Source of the DNA: Diabrotica undecimpunctata
Taxonomy: Eukaryota; Arthropoda; Insecta; Coleoptera; Chrysomelidae
NCBI RefSeq assembly: GCF_040954645.1
Contig: NC_092806.1
Location: 28,421,644 to 28,485,643 of the forward strand
Direction of reading: 5' to 3'
DNA: 64,000 nucleotides
Shown: positions 21,836 to 32,727 of the stretch, piece after piece
Layout of the letters: the number at the start of each line of letters is the position of its first letter
How positions within the stretch are numbered: position 1 is the stretch's first letter
Translations under genes and position numbers: made by a program
Notes under the pieces: model-generated
The model's database searches: none
What the model was told of the DNA's origin: nothing
What the model saw: only the letters and a program-made list of their open reading frames with translations

Positions 21836-22068
21836 CGTTCGTGTGCGGCGAACGATACTAAATGCGCGAGAGAACTGCGTTCGGGGTGACGCCATTAGTT
21901 TTTTTTTTTTCGTTCTGACCACCCGAACGAACGGAATTAAACTCGAAACGAATGCCGGGTTATTTTCCGTTCGGAATTAGTAAGGACGTGTGTGCCTTGT
22001 TGTAGATTTTGTAATAGAATGGAGCATTCAGTTTTTCGAATCTGAATTCCTGATAAGGAAACCGAACG
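21836..22068. promoter_or_regulatory. Cluster of CGTTCG/CGAACG motifs near the right end
   Basis: The hexamer occurs eight times in 233 bp, at 21836, 21849, 21878, 21924, 21928, 21968 and 22063 among others counting both orientations, against a very AT-rich background. The first pair forms a small hairpin around GTGTGCGG. Clustered subterminal hexamers are typical binding sites for transposase or its partner protein; that role is inference. Confidence 0.45.
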
Positions 22069-22208
22069 TATGCGGCAAGCCTTAGGCTAAGTTTCTATGC
22101 TATTTTATAGGCGGATAATGCCGTTTTTGATTCTTATTCTTTTTATTTTTGTATAGTGTTTAAAAATAAGAATTATTTGATGTAACTAACTCAATTTTGG
22201 TAAAAAGT

Positions 22209-22244
22209 GGAAATTACCGACTTTATTACTAGGACCCTCAATTT
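22209..22244 (-). repeat. Right terminal inverted repeat (36 bp)
   Basis: Reverse complement of 18906-18941 apart from three substitutions. Confidence 0.85.
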
Positions 22245-23339
22245 TTAGTTCGAATAAACAATTCAAAACAGCGGCGCTGTCCCTGTAAAGTGAATTCAAT
22301 TGTAATCCCGGATATTTGCGTGAAGATATTGCTTTTAAATAAAAAATATATTAATAATTAAAATATTTGACAGATCAGGCTATATTCTTAGATATCACTA
22401 TTAACAAACTAGTATTTAGCAATAAATGACTCTATAATAGTAGTAGTAATAATAGTTCTAGTGACTAACGATTGACATTTTGAGTAAATAAGAGATATAG
22501 ATCGAACAAACTATTTATTTCGATTAAACTCATTACTTTATGATTGTATAAACCAAATAAATCTCTCTGGTAAGTTGATCAGAAGATTGACGCCCAAGAA
22601 AAATAGGCCACGTAGTTTTCACGGTAACTGGAACAGGAGATAATGCGCTTATTTGAAAATATTTCATCAATCCTTTCAAGAGCCACTTGAGGTAATATCT
22701 ATTGTATTAGCTTTAAATTAATGCTTTGTATAAACTAATGAGATATCGTCGAGTGGTTAATAAAAATGGATTTATTGTGGTCTATTATCTCATTTCAAAG
22801 TGTTTGCTGTTTGCTTTGTCAGATATTCGGTACTACCTGTAAGTAATTAGCCGCCGAGGATTATAGAGCAATAAAATTTTATTGTTTTATAATAACGCAC
22901 ATTTATCAGGTAAGTTTCTGTTAAAATATGTGATTTTAAAAGATTTGCGAACTTAAAAATTACACTTTGATCAGTATTCTATCTTAGAAAAACTATTCAT
23001 CTGTTATTAGTTTCTCGGTTTTTCATTTAATTTTACATTCCATATTTTTCTTTGCCTGTCAGTACGTACTGTCCTTTTAAGTCATTTATATAATATATTA
23101 CTACGTATTAGTTTTTTCCTCGTTGTGTTTATATCCTTTTTCATACAATTTTTTTATTTGACATCAATATGATGTTCCCATTATTATAATCTAGTCTATA
23201 AGACAAATAAACAATTTATTTCTAGCCTAACTTTACTAACACTCTTTAGCGTTCTTAGTTTCATTATCTTAGTTTAGTACACCACTTTAACTTGTACACT
23301 TTACACCGCACCCTTTCGCACTTTAGTTTAACACTCACT
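22245..23339. other. No gene; possible Jockey 3' UTR at right
   Basis: 22245-23060 is AT-rich without coding signal. The 3' untranslated part of the minus-strand Jockey element probably occupies some of 23200-23339. Confidence 0.4.
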
Positions 23340-23745
23340 ATATCAGATCAAGTGGTTTTGTTCGTTTAAGTCGTCTAATCACGAATTAATTAATTAATTC
23401 TAAATTTAAATCTCTATGGAATTAATCGTTACGAATATATCGGTGACATCCACTATGCCTCGATGTACTTTGTTCTGGAACCTTTGTATGAAACTTACAT
23501 TGCTTGCGCTGGTACATTCCCATAATTGCATACCGCAAGTTCACACCAGTTTGTGGACTTGTTTGTAGATCAGGAGCTTATTATATATTGATAAGGTCAA
23601 ATATCAACCCAATAACCAACACATTTTTGATATTTCAAATTGAGTTTTTCTTGCTTTTTCTTAACGTGTGCTTTCCATCTCAATTTAACGTCCAGTGTCA
23701 TAACCAGGTATTAAGTCGTATTGACATAAGTATCTGTATGATAAT

Positions 23746-23825
<80 letters not shown>

Positions 23826-24660
23826 TGATTTCAGTTTATTTAATAAAATACGCCATTTTTTTGTCCACTTCTCCACTTCAGCAATTGTATTCTGTAACTT
23901 ATCTGTTGATTAAATTACGTTGTCATTAACAGCCATAATTCCTGTATCGTCAGCAAACTTAACAACGTTTTGCTTTGAAACTGGCAGGTCTTTAGTGTTC
24001 AGGAGATATAGAACGGGTCACAGTACACTTCCCTGTGGTAGCCATGTACAAATTTTCTTTAGCTTAGAATAAGCATCTGCTTAATCACGAAGTATCTCTG
24101 TGACAAATATGAAATTTTGATCTTTGAGTATTGGACATTGATTGAAGGGCCATTTTTGTTTTGCTCCAGTCCTTCGTGCCAGACCTTGTCGAAGGCCTGT
24201 GCTACATCCAAAAATAATGCTAAGGGGATCTTTCGATAACGTCCGTGATCCGGTGGACTTGATGAATTGTAGAGTGCTGATTTCGGAATCCAAATTAGTG
24301 ATCGGGGATGAGTCGGGATGAATCGTCTTTCTGCAATAATAGGTTTCAGCCTCTTAAGCAAAAGCTTTTCAAACAGTTTTGACATAATAGGTAACAAGAA
24401 TATTGACCGATACGACGTCATTTCATGTGGCGGTTTGCTTGGTTTTGGAATCATGATGATCTCAGCTACCTTCCACAGTTATGGAACGTAATTTAAACGA
24501 AACGATGCCTTAATTAGGTTGGTAACTTTAACCAGGGCCTTTCTAGGTAGCTCGTTAAGGCCTGCTTAGCTATCAGATCGTAGATGGGACCTTTTTGGAA
24601 TTAATGTTCGTATCGAATTCATTTTTAACTTCTTTTGGTGTGGTCAAAGAAATACCGACA
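23340..24660 (-). pseudogene. Jockey reverse transcriptase remnant
   Basis: Minus-strand landmarks: IMIPKPSKPP, SYRSIFLLPIMSKLFEKLLLKRL, motif A LALFLDVAQAFDKVWHEGL, motif B LPQGSVLGPVLYLL, catalytic KFADDTG near 23960, then, beyond a (TA)n array, thumb sequence STLSIYNKLLIYKQ. The order is a standard Jockey RT. Numerous stops and a deletion between motif A and motif B remove function. Confidence 0.75.
23749..23822. repeat. (TA)n microsatellite, about 37 units
   Basis: An uninterrupted TA array sits inside the thumb region of the Jockey RT remnant, so it expanded, or was inserted, after the element arrived. Confidence 0.95.
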
Positions 24661-24680
24661 TTATTTTGTTAAACAACTTT

Positions 24681-24692
24681 TGAGAGAGATTC
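24681..24692. repeat. TSD left copy (12 bp)
   Basis: TGAGAGAGATTC, identical to 25827-25838. Confidence 0.85.
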
Positions 24693-25826
24693 TTCTTCTT
24701 CTGGTTCCTATCCATTTGGGATGTTGGAAATCATATTGGCAATCATGACCTTGCTCGCTGCGGCTCGAAACAGCTCCGTTGAGGTTTTCTTAAACCATGT
24801 TCTTAAATTCCGCAGCCATGATATTCTCCTTCTACCGGGTCCTCGCTTACTTTTGACTTTACCTTGCAATATAAACTTCAGCAGGGAGTAACGGCGCTGA
24901 TTTCTCATAACTTGTCCCAGATATTGCAATTTTATGCGTTTGATCGTAAACACAATCTCTGGTTCCTTCTTCATTTTTTCTAGAACTTCCTTGTTCGTAT
25001 CCTTGCTGTCCATGATATTCTCAGTATTCTTCTATAAAGCCACATCTCAAATGCTTCAAGTTTTTTAATAGTGGTGTCTGTAAGCGTCCATGCCTCCGCC
25101 CCGTACAACAACACAGAGAAAACATAGCATCTCAAATGTCTCATTTTTGTATCTAGGGATATGTTGTGACTTTTGAAGATGGCGCTCATTTTGTTAAAGA
25201 CCGTTCTTGCCTTTCCTATGCTGATAATCATTTGTTTCGTTTTGTGGGCAGTCCGTACTGTTGACTGTACTCGTTTATTCTGTCCATTAGCCTCTGAAGT
25301 CCCTCTAAACTATCTGCTATCACCATGGTGTCGTCGGCATATCTAACATTGTTTATTCTTTCACCATTTAGAAGGATGCCTTCGTCTATTCCGTAAAGAG
25401 CCTCGTTCAAAATTTTCTCTGAGTACATATTAAATATCAACGGCGATAGGATACATCCCTGTCTAACTCCACGTAGTATTTTTATGTGATCTGTTTCTTC
25501 TCCGTTAATTTTCATGTATGCGGTCTGATTCCAGTATAGTTCTGAAATTATGCTGAGGTCTTTGTCATCCAGGTCTGCTTCTTTTAAAATGTTTATCATC
25601 TTTTGATGTTGAACTCTGTCAAATGCCTTTTCATAGTCGATCAAGCACACGTATACGTCGCAGTTAACGTCCCTGCATCTTTGAATCAGTACCTGTACTC
25701 CGAAAAGTGCCTCTCTGGTGTCCACTGCGTTAATGAAGCCGAACTGTCTGTCCAATATTTGTTCCTCGCACTTCTTATAAATTCTTCCATGGATGACTCT
25801 AAGAAACAGTTTCAACATGTGGCTCA
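24693..25826 (-). mobile_element. GPGRRR-family LINE inserted in Jockey
   Basis: An exact 12-bp duplication TGAGAGAGATTC lies at 24681-24692 and 25827-25838. The minus-strand 3' end carries a GAA-repeat tail (24693-24703). Removing the insert reconnects the Jockey linker and RT in a plausible reading. The element is 5'-truncated just before the RT core. Confidence 0.85.
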
Positions 25827-25827
25827 T
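24708..25827 (-). pseudogene. LINE RT with internal deletion
   Basis: Three minus-strand frames follow each other: 25827-25228 with QFGFINAVDTREALFG, motif A CLIDYEKAFDRV, motif B RQGCILSPLIFN and catalytic RYADD; 25231-24980 with the thumb and VLLYGAEAWT; 25013-24708 with the C-terminal LQYLGQVMRN...KRGPGRRRISWL. Compared with its relative at 16791-17666, about 55 residues between the post-YADD helix and the thumb are missing, and the ends meet near 25230. The second and third pieces overlap in different phase near 25000. Confidence 0.75.
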
Positions 25828-25838
25828 GAGAGAGATTC
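25827..25838. repeat. TSD right copy (12 bp)
   Basis: TGAGAGAGATTC, identical to 24681-24692. Confidence 0.85.
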
Positions 25839-26433
25839 ATCTGGCATATATTGTTGGAAAATACATTCGGGATAGTTCGCAAATACTAATGCTTTTTGTT
25901 CGTTGTTTTTCGCCGAACCTTCTTGTTTGTTTCTTACAGGAGGCGTTTGCATAATTGGTGTCTTTAAATTCTTGGTGGTCTTCCATAGCGAGTAGTCAGT
26001 ACTAGAATCATTTGTAAAATGTATCAGGAATTCGCTAATTTATCCATTCTTAGTTGCCTAGTCTCTCTCTTTAGTTGTGAGGCAAGTTAGTTTACTTTTG
26101 TTCTGTCTTGTGGTGCTCTGGTTAGTTGCCTTTTTGCTCTAGCTCTTCTTTTTTCATAAACTAATACCAAGATTTTATTAGGGTAGTTTTTCCTTTCAAT
26201 CTTTTTACTAATTCAGGAATATTTTCCCAAGCCGCTTGTTGAACATTGGTATTGAATTTTTCCACCTCAGTGTCCAAGTCTTCTTTAGTTTTCAATGACA
26301 CTGCCAAATCAATTCTTCCTTCTAGTGTAATTTTAAAGCTTTCTCACTCCGTTTTATTGTTGACCAACACAGGGTTGTTAGGCTTTTGAATGATATTTTT
26401 ACTTATTGTTAATATAATGGGAGTATGATTGCT

Positions 26434-26866
26434 CTATACGTTCTTAATGATGTAAAAGTCTATTAAATCAGGAATTTTCATAGGGTCTGTAGGCAAATGC
26501 GTAGGCTTTGCTGTTGAGATTGCTTTATACTTATTGTCATTTATCGTTTTGAGCAATTCTTTACCCTTTGTTGTTATGAGTTTTGGACCCCATTGTCGGT
26601 GTTTTGCGTTAAAATCTCCTCCCATGATGAACCGATCACCCGCGAGTTCAAAAAGTGTATCTTTCAGCTTTGATGTTGTGTTTTGGGGGACTATATAGAC
26701 CAATAACTGTCAGATCATAGTTCTTTGTCCTAACGTTTATCACCGTTGCCTGAATATCTTCAGCAGTTATTATTTGTATTTCCTTTAGTTTCTTCTCTTT
26801 GGATATATTCGGTAGAACTTGATTTTTTGAGCGATTTATTTTAATTTTCTGTAGTTGCATCGCCAC
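26434..26866 (-). pseudogene. Jockey AP-endonuclease remnant
   Basis: Two overlapping minus-strand frames carry TVIGLYSPP and then FIMGGDFNAKHRQWG and a KELL...LSTAKPTHLPTD-like stretch, the middle of the Jockey endonuclease, with the metal-binding Asp-Phe-Asn intact. The start runs directly from a gag zinc-knuckle tail, so the intervening ORF1/ORF2 boundary has been deleted. A frameshift near 26690 breaks it. Confidence 0.65.
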
Positions 26867-26990
26867 TTTGCATCCTTGATAGTTAGCAGGATGAGGTTCT
26901 TTTTATACATTTAAGAATGTATTTTTCTTTGCAATTCCCATAAATAATTCTTTCCGTTTTGATCTAAATTTGTCTAGGTTGAGTTTATAT

Positions 26991-27480
26991 CAAAGTTGAT
27001 CTTTCATTTTGTCTATTGCAATTACGTAATATATTTTTTCCTGTTGTTTCAAACGGTATAATAAATTGAGAAGAAGAATGGAAGCGCAAAATATGTAATA
27101 GATAGTTTTGAGATTCGTTGATTATTGAGTAGTTATCAGCAAACCAAAGGTATTTTGCAAATATTAAACCTGAAAGATAACACCTATTTTTTAACATAAA
27201 CCGCTCACGTGAGTATCAGATACCCAGTGATTTTTTTGAAGAAATAAAAAAAGTAAATATTTTATGATTTCTAGAGAATGTCTAATCAGTTAATCACATT
27301 TAATAATAAATGCAAGAATAATCAAATCAATCATTTTATTTTGTCTCTTTTAATAGTAGCAATACAAAAAAATATTAAAAATATTTAAAAATAATCAAAA
27401 AACATTTTCTAAAAAAGCAGAAATATAATTCAAAATATTTGACCTTAATTTAACTAATAATATTTCTAACTAAAAGGTAA
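26991..27480. other. No gene; possible piggyBac left end
   Basis: AT-rich. A TTAA near 27191 is followed by a CTCACGTGAG palindrome and GTATCAGATAC, which could be the terminal region of the piggyBac remnant; no matching right end was found. Confidence 0.35.
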
Positions 27481-28486
27481 CACCTTTTGATTATGGAACT
27501 CATATTCATTCTTAGCCAAGTATTTCAATTTTACTCATTTTGATGACCACATTCACAACACAGTTTCACTCTATGCTCCATGCAGTAGATATGCTTTATG
27601 ACAAGCCGTGCATGCATGCTTCGTTATTATATCTTTTCTTCTGCAGAAATAACACTTTGAAAAGTCTTCAACGTGAAGAATGCCACAAATTTTTTGCCTG
27701 AGTAATTTCTATTAAGAAGGTATCTGAAGACTCTCACACATTAATGGTTCAATTAAAGCCATTCCCAAAGATTTTAGAAATAATCTTCTATTATGAGATG
27801 CATGAGATGGAAATTTGGGAGAGGAAATAGCAGCATTGAATTTATACCACTTTCATCAAGCATGTTGAAAAAAATTTTTAGTAGCCATCGTCTGGATTTT
27901 CGTGATGCAGTATAAGAAAGGCATAGTTAGAACATAGATAGAACAAAAGGAGTGTTGCATAATATACAGCTGCTTATAAAGATATTCCATAATTCGCGTA
28001 TGGGTGCAAATTTATCCACTGTTTTTCTTCTTGCTCTTATTTCTTCATCATCAAACCTTAGGCATACAGCTAGAAATTCAAACCTCTGCTGCGACATCGT
28101 AGCACAAAATATTCCATTCCCAAATTGTAGTTGTAAAAGCTCATCAATATTAGAGTTAAAAACACGTAATACACCATATAATAACAATGACCCAATGAAG
28201 GATTTCACTTCTGTTTTATTTTTCAATCTGGTGAACTTTGCACAGCGATACTTTCACTTTTGCGAATGTCTTTATTTATATAAAGGACGATAATATCTAA
28301 CATTTGTTCAATAAACAGTAAGTTCCAGGCTTCTTCAGAGGACTTAAGTATGCTGGCTCTTCCTTTGGAGCCTGGTAAATGTCTAACAATTTCTGGCTGC
28401 TGTACGACATACTCCTTGTCAGATTTGAAAACGGCAAAGGACGACGTTTGTCCAGTATTCTTTCCAGATACATGAAGCCATTTCAC
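27481..28486 (-). pseudogene. piggyBac-like transposase, centre deleted
   Basis: The minus-strand frame from 28486 carries EIVRHLPGSKGRA and SSEEAWNLLFIEQMLDIIVLY, the piggyBac N-terminal region. After a stop near 28225 it continues as MSQQRFEFLAVCLRFDDEEIR and the KFAPIRELWN block (about 28100-27960). The C-terminal part reappears in other frames at about 27810-27550: RRLFLKSLGMALIEP, then a cysteine-rich CYFCRRKD...HACTACHKA zinc-binding tail. The central region with the catalytic aspartates is missing, so this is a defective deletion derivative. Confidence 0.7.
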
Positions 28487-28936
28487 TAATAAATTATTAT
28501 AAGAAAAATGAATAAATTATCACAAACTTCACACAAGGGTGCTACATACCCTAGTGCGTATTCAATAATTTTTGGGGATTGGATATATTGCTCAAATGAG
28601 ACCGCAACTATAATACACAACTTATGCACACTCGTTCTTGGCAGACCACAGACTGAATTTACATGAAGCGGCATCAACATTGTTGCGGCGCATGCTACAT
28701 TAACCTACGTGTCTTGATTTTTTTGTAAATTTCAAAAAAGTTTAAAGAAATTATGCCAATAATAAAATCACACTTTAAAATCTTTGTTTAATCTCTAATG
28801 TTAAATTCGTAATAATTGGTAGTCGAAGAAAATAAAGCACAGTAATACTATCGAGTTTCCATAAAATAAGATGGATTTGAATGTTGTTTTGAGCATTCGA
28901 TTCGTAATAATCTCTACAAACTTTGTGACCCTATGT
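28487..28936. other. No supported gene
   Basis: An open minus-strand frame (28680-28486) abuts the piggyBac remnant; a TTATTAG acceptor-like site precedes the transposase frame, so this might be an intron or 5' region of that gene. Evidence is weak. Confidence 0.3.
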
Positions 28937-29603
28937 GATCATGAAGAAATGAATGCACTGAAAAAACTGCATTTGTACACTAGAAAAATGTATTTTCAAA
29001 GTGCATTTTAGGTATTCAAAGTTAAAAAATCTATAACTCGATGAATATTGATAAAAATTATATTTTAATTTTGTTACTCGGCGATTTTCGAGATCGCTGA
29101 ATACAAATATGACACCGGCAAGATCATCAGGAGTACCTAGTGCCCGCTAAAGTTATCAACGACTTCCTCAGTTAGGAAAAGGTATCCGGTAAGTTTGTTA
29201 TCAACGTCCTCCTACGAAATTTTGTGAAAATTCGTTATATGGGCGATTCAGAGGTCGCTGAACATGATTACCGGGTATGACACCGGCAAGAGTATTGGGA
29301 GTACCTGGTGTCCGCCAAGGGTCTTATCAACGCCTTCCTCTGGAGCTTTGTGAAAATTCGTTATATATAATAAGCCAAAACTTATTACTTGGGAAGTTTT
29401 CGAGGTCGCTGAACATGAATATGATACCGGCAAGAGTTTTCCGAGTACTTGGTGTCCGCTAATAATTAGCAACAAGTAACAAATAGCAGCAATAATTATG
29501 TAACAAATTTTCATAACACTCTGAAGAACGGCGTTTATAAGGCCTTTAGCGGGCACCAGGTGCTTAATTTTTTTTAAATGCAGTTTTTTGTTTCTTCATG
29601 ATC
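28937..29603. repeat. Inverted-repeat-flanked unit with tandem core
   Basis: GATCATGAAGAAA plus AAAAACTGCATTT at 28937-28974 recurs in inverted orientation at 29576-29603; the left copy holds about ten extra bases between the two blocks. Between them lie roughly three tandem copies of a ~150-bp repeat. Non-coding Helitron-like and other insect satellite-bearing elements have this layout. The assignment to any class is inference. Confidence 0.5.
29080..29560 (+). repeat. ~150-160-bp tandem repeat, about three units
   Basis: The landmark AGRTCGCTGAA begins at 29091, 29252 and 29403, giving periods of 161 and 151 bp. Each unit also contains ATGACACCGGCAAGA (ATGATACCGGCAAGA in unit three) and GAGTACYTGGTGTCCGC-like blocks. 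Units differ by short indels. Confidence 0.75.
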
Positions 29604-32600
29604 GCATTATTGCCTGTTATTTCCTCTACGACGGATAAACAATGTAGTTGTTGATTGGAAAATTGTTTACTTTATAAACATATACATTTTGCCAATAATG
29701 AACGAATAATCAAAGTTTGATAAGTTGCTGTTAGTATTGTAAAAAATATCAATATGTTTATATTACATAAAATGATAATGAACCTATATTACTTTTTTTT
29801 CTTTTTTGAATTTCGCTACAGACTGAATTAAGTTTTGACTTTCTATAATTTCTGCCTCCAACATTGACGCTCCCATTGCATTCTATTGTTTACGGCTCTT
29901 TTTGATGTGTCTATTTCTTTCTAAGTTATTTTCAAGTCTATCTTTCCTTGTTTTGGATTGTGCTTGCCAGTAATTTATACGTTGTACCTTTTTATAGTTC
30001 AGTATTGATTCCGTTTATTACCCAATATACAATTCGTCAAGACCAGGAATGGTTTTCTTTGAAATTTTTGCCCGTCTGTGCACAGAGCAGAGAGAAAAAG
30101 TATTCAAGGAGAAATAGCTGAAACTATTTCCGGTAATTTTGCTGCGCATCGAGTGGGCATTCCGATCGTATGATTTTCAAAGTAATTTGTGAAAATGTAC
30201 CAGTGTACGATTGTAGTGACCTCTATTCGAAGAAACATAAAGTTAAAAGACTTCTCATCAATGACGTTTAAGTATACTGCATCGCTGAGATTCAAGACGA
30301 TGTTAGGTATATAGTTTCCTAGGGAAATATTTTCTGTAATACAATTTTTTGTTATTTTATATTTTTATTAAATCAATAATATTCCTACATACTAATCCTT
30401 ATCGCTTTAAAATTGCCGATTACCGAGAGATACCAATCATCTACACTATTGTCATATAACGTAATTTTAACAAATATTAGATTAAACATAAAAAAACAGA
30501 TAAAAAACAGATTATAATTACTATTAAGATATGTAGAGTGTTTATATCAGTACATAAATTATAATAATTGATGCCATGATAAAGGTATAGATAAGATATA
30601 TTACAAAAAAGGTACTATGAATACTGCGGAAACTGTTTGAGCAAATAACGGAAGTAGATATTTAAGTATAAAATAAAAATTAATAATCAAAACTACTATA
30701 CAATCTTCGAGCGCTGTAGCCTAATTAGTTTATTTCGCAAAACTCGCCCCTATTTCAAAACAATAAATAAGAGGTTAAAAAACATCTTGAGCATTTATTT
30801 TTATTCCTACATAAAAATATAATTGACCTACAAGATAATTCGTTTAAAATTAGATCTCTATCTTATTAAAAAAAAAAAGTTCTGGCGCAGTAAAATTTAT
30901 AAATTTTTATAAACAGTCAAACGTATCTCGAAAAGGAAGTGACCGATTGGACCTTAGTACGGCTTATTCGATTTGTAATTAAATAGATACAGTATAATGC
31001 TTTTTCATAGAAAAAAAAAATTTTACAAAAGTTATTTCTAAAATTAAAAATGGCGAAAAATTTACATTTTTGAAAGTTCAATCGTTAATTTTGTATAAAT
31101 TATTGGGTAAAATTTAATGTAGCACAGCTCATATTAAAGCTTTTTTATGTATTACCATTCAATAGTATGCTAATTTTACCCTAAGATATTGACTTGATAC
31201 AATAAAATTAAAAATAATCAAAGAACACTGGGTTTTCGCATTACCAGTGCTACAAAAAATTATAACCAACAGATTGGAGTTGCAAACACTTAAAGGTTAC
31301 TCCAGCCATTGCCTTTCATAACGCTGTGCTGGTTTCAAAAATGCATTAATTAATGCTCAAACTCATTGATTTTTGTCTCAACAGCTGGGACTATAATAAA
31401 ACGATGGTTATGTGTTTCACTAATTGAAGCGGTAATTAAAATAGTGACAATAATGGGATATCCAGACAGAGTAATGACCGTAGAAAGGAAAGGTTGGAAC
31501 TCTATCCTAAAAAACACCTAACACTATTATCAATCCAACACCGCAAAATATCTTGTTTATTTTCCTATCACATGCACCGATAGCTTATTAAATTACGGAA
31601 CCTATTTGCGACAAATCAACAATAAACAAACATAGATCATAACAACATTTTTTAATTAAATCGCTCGTACGCTAACAACGGAAATTTTAAAAGGTCAGGA
31701 AAGTAAATAAAATGGGCTAATTCCCAAATAAACCGGTCAGTACGAAAAAAATTGGAACGCATTGAAGTTAATTTAATGTCATTTAACCTAAAGCATCGCA
31801 TAGTTTTTTATCGAAAAGTTAGTGGGGACGATTTACAAGATGACGAAAATCACCAGGTAGGCTAAATATATTGATCATGGCATTTTTTTTCGATTAATTG
31901 TTTCAAATATGGAATATTTAAAATTATTTTGATGCCACTGTAGAACTATTCATCAGAACGTCTTTATACTGATATTTTTATGAGACATGTTTGCACATTT
32001 AGCAAATTGTAGTTACACTTTTAAATAGGAATAATGAAATGGAATGAATCCATTTAAAGTTTTTTTTTATTGTCCAATTACGATGTAATAATACAATAAT
32101 TCTTCCTTACTTGATATGATACATCGCATATTTTTAGCGTAAAACTTTTTTTTAGTTTTCTGGATGTAACTTAAATTATGATAATATACATATTTGCTAA
32201 ACATTCTTTATTTATCCTGTTCATTTGTAAATTTAAGCGCATTTGGGTACTATTTTATTTGGACGTTCTGATAATATTGACAAATTCAGCATAATGTCGA
32301 ACTTCTTGTTAATTTCTCTATGATAATTAATATTTACAGTAGAACTTATTTATTTAGCAGTTCAGTAATTCAAGAATGAGATTGATTTTATGTTTTAAAT
32401 CTTGGTATTATTATCTTATCTTTTCGAATGTCTCCTTGTATTTTTAATGTGTTTTTTTTTATTTTACATACTGGCATAACAGATGAATTTTTTTTACATT
32501 TACGTACTCGACAACTATGGCCACTCGCACGGGGCGATTACAAACAACATTACAAGAGGTATAATAACATTAATTATATTAATAATAATGAATTAAGTTG

Positions 32601-32640
32601 TCATATAAAAATATTTTAGAGTTTGTGATACAATAATATT
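29604..32640. other. 3 kb AT-rich stretch, no gene or element recognised
   Basis: No frame with a family resemblance on either strand and no terminal repeat pair seen. 30104-30295 is an open minus-strand frame of about 60 codons without recognisable motifs. This is the longest stretch in the window that may be ordinary host intergenic or intronic sequence. Confidence 0.45.
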
Positions 32641-32712
32641 TTTCTAAAAAACTGAAGAGCTCTGTCTATCTGGTTGGGATCACTGAGAATGTCAGCTAGC
32701 TGCGGTTTGAGA

Positions 32713-32727
32713 TTTAGCTGTCGTCTT
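32713..32727. repeat. TSD left copy (15 bp)
   Basis: TTTAGCTGTCGTCTT, identical to 33682-33696; it lies in coding sequence of the outer LINE. Confidence 0.8.

Larger units (their letters stand above)
18906..22244. mobile_element. TIR-bounded PIF/Harbinger-like transposon with three ORFs
   Basis: Two 36-bp inverted repeats, 18906-18941 and 22209-22244, match at 33 of 36 positions and delimit 3339 bp. TA dinucleotides sit just outside both ends (18903-18904 and 22246-22247), but the exact TSD is ambiguous: TA alone, or part of a 3-bp TWA-like site as PIF/Harbinger uses. Inside are a plus-strand DDE transposase exon, a minus-strand two-exon MADF-type gene that encloses it, and a third minus-strand ORF of another kind. 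Each gene has only a small number of inactivating changes. Confidence 0.75.
23340..26990 (-). mobile_element. Jockey-clade LINE, decayed and interrupted
   Basis: Read from right to left on the minus strand: a gag zinc-knuckle end (HPANYQGC near 26885), an AP endonuclease (26866-26434), a degraded linker (26430-25840), an insertion of another LINE (24693-25826), then the RT (24660-23930), a (TA)n array, and the C-terminal region ending in RRLKRTKPLDLI near 23340. Part of gag and of the endonuclease N-terminus is deleted. Many stops show this is an old copy. Confidence 0.75.

Noticed and set aside
22088..22092. Harbinger inner terminal repeat at the TTAGGCTAAG-like palindrome near 22081-22091
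   Set aside because: No partner was found to the left of the transposase, whereas the 36-bp TIRs further out pair well.
23504..23929. 141-codon frame with an Ile-Tyr repeat
   Set aside because: It is the translation of the (TA)n microsatellite and its flanks over a Jockey RT on the opposite strand.
28937..29603. CRISPR-like array
   Set aside because: Only about three long units with ~150-bp periods and no short repeat-spacer structure; the genome is eukaryotic.
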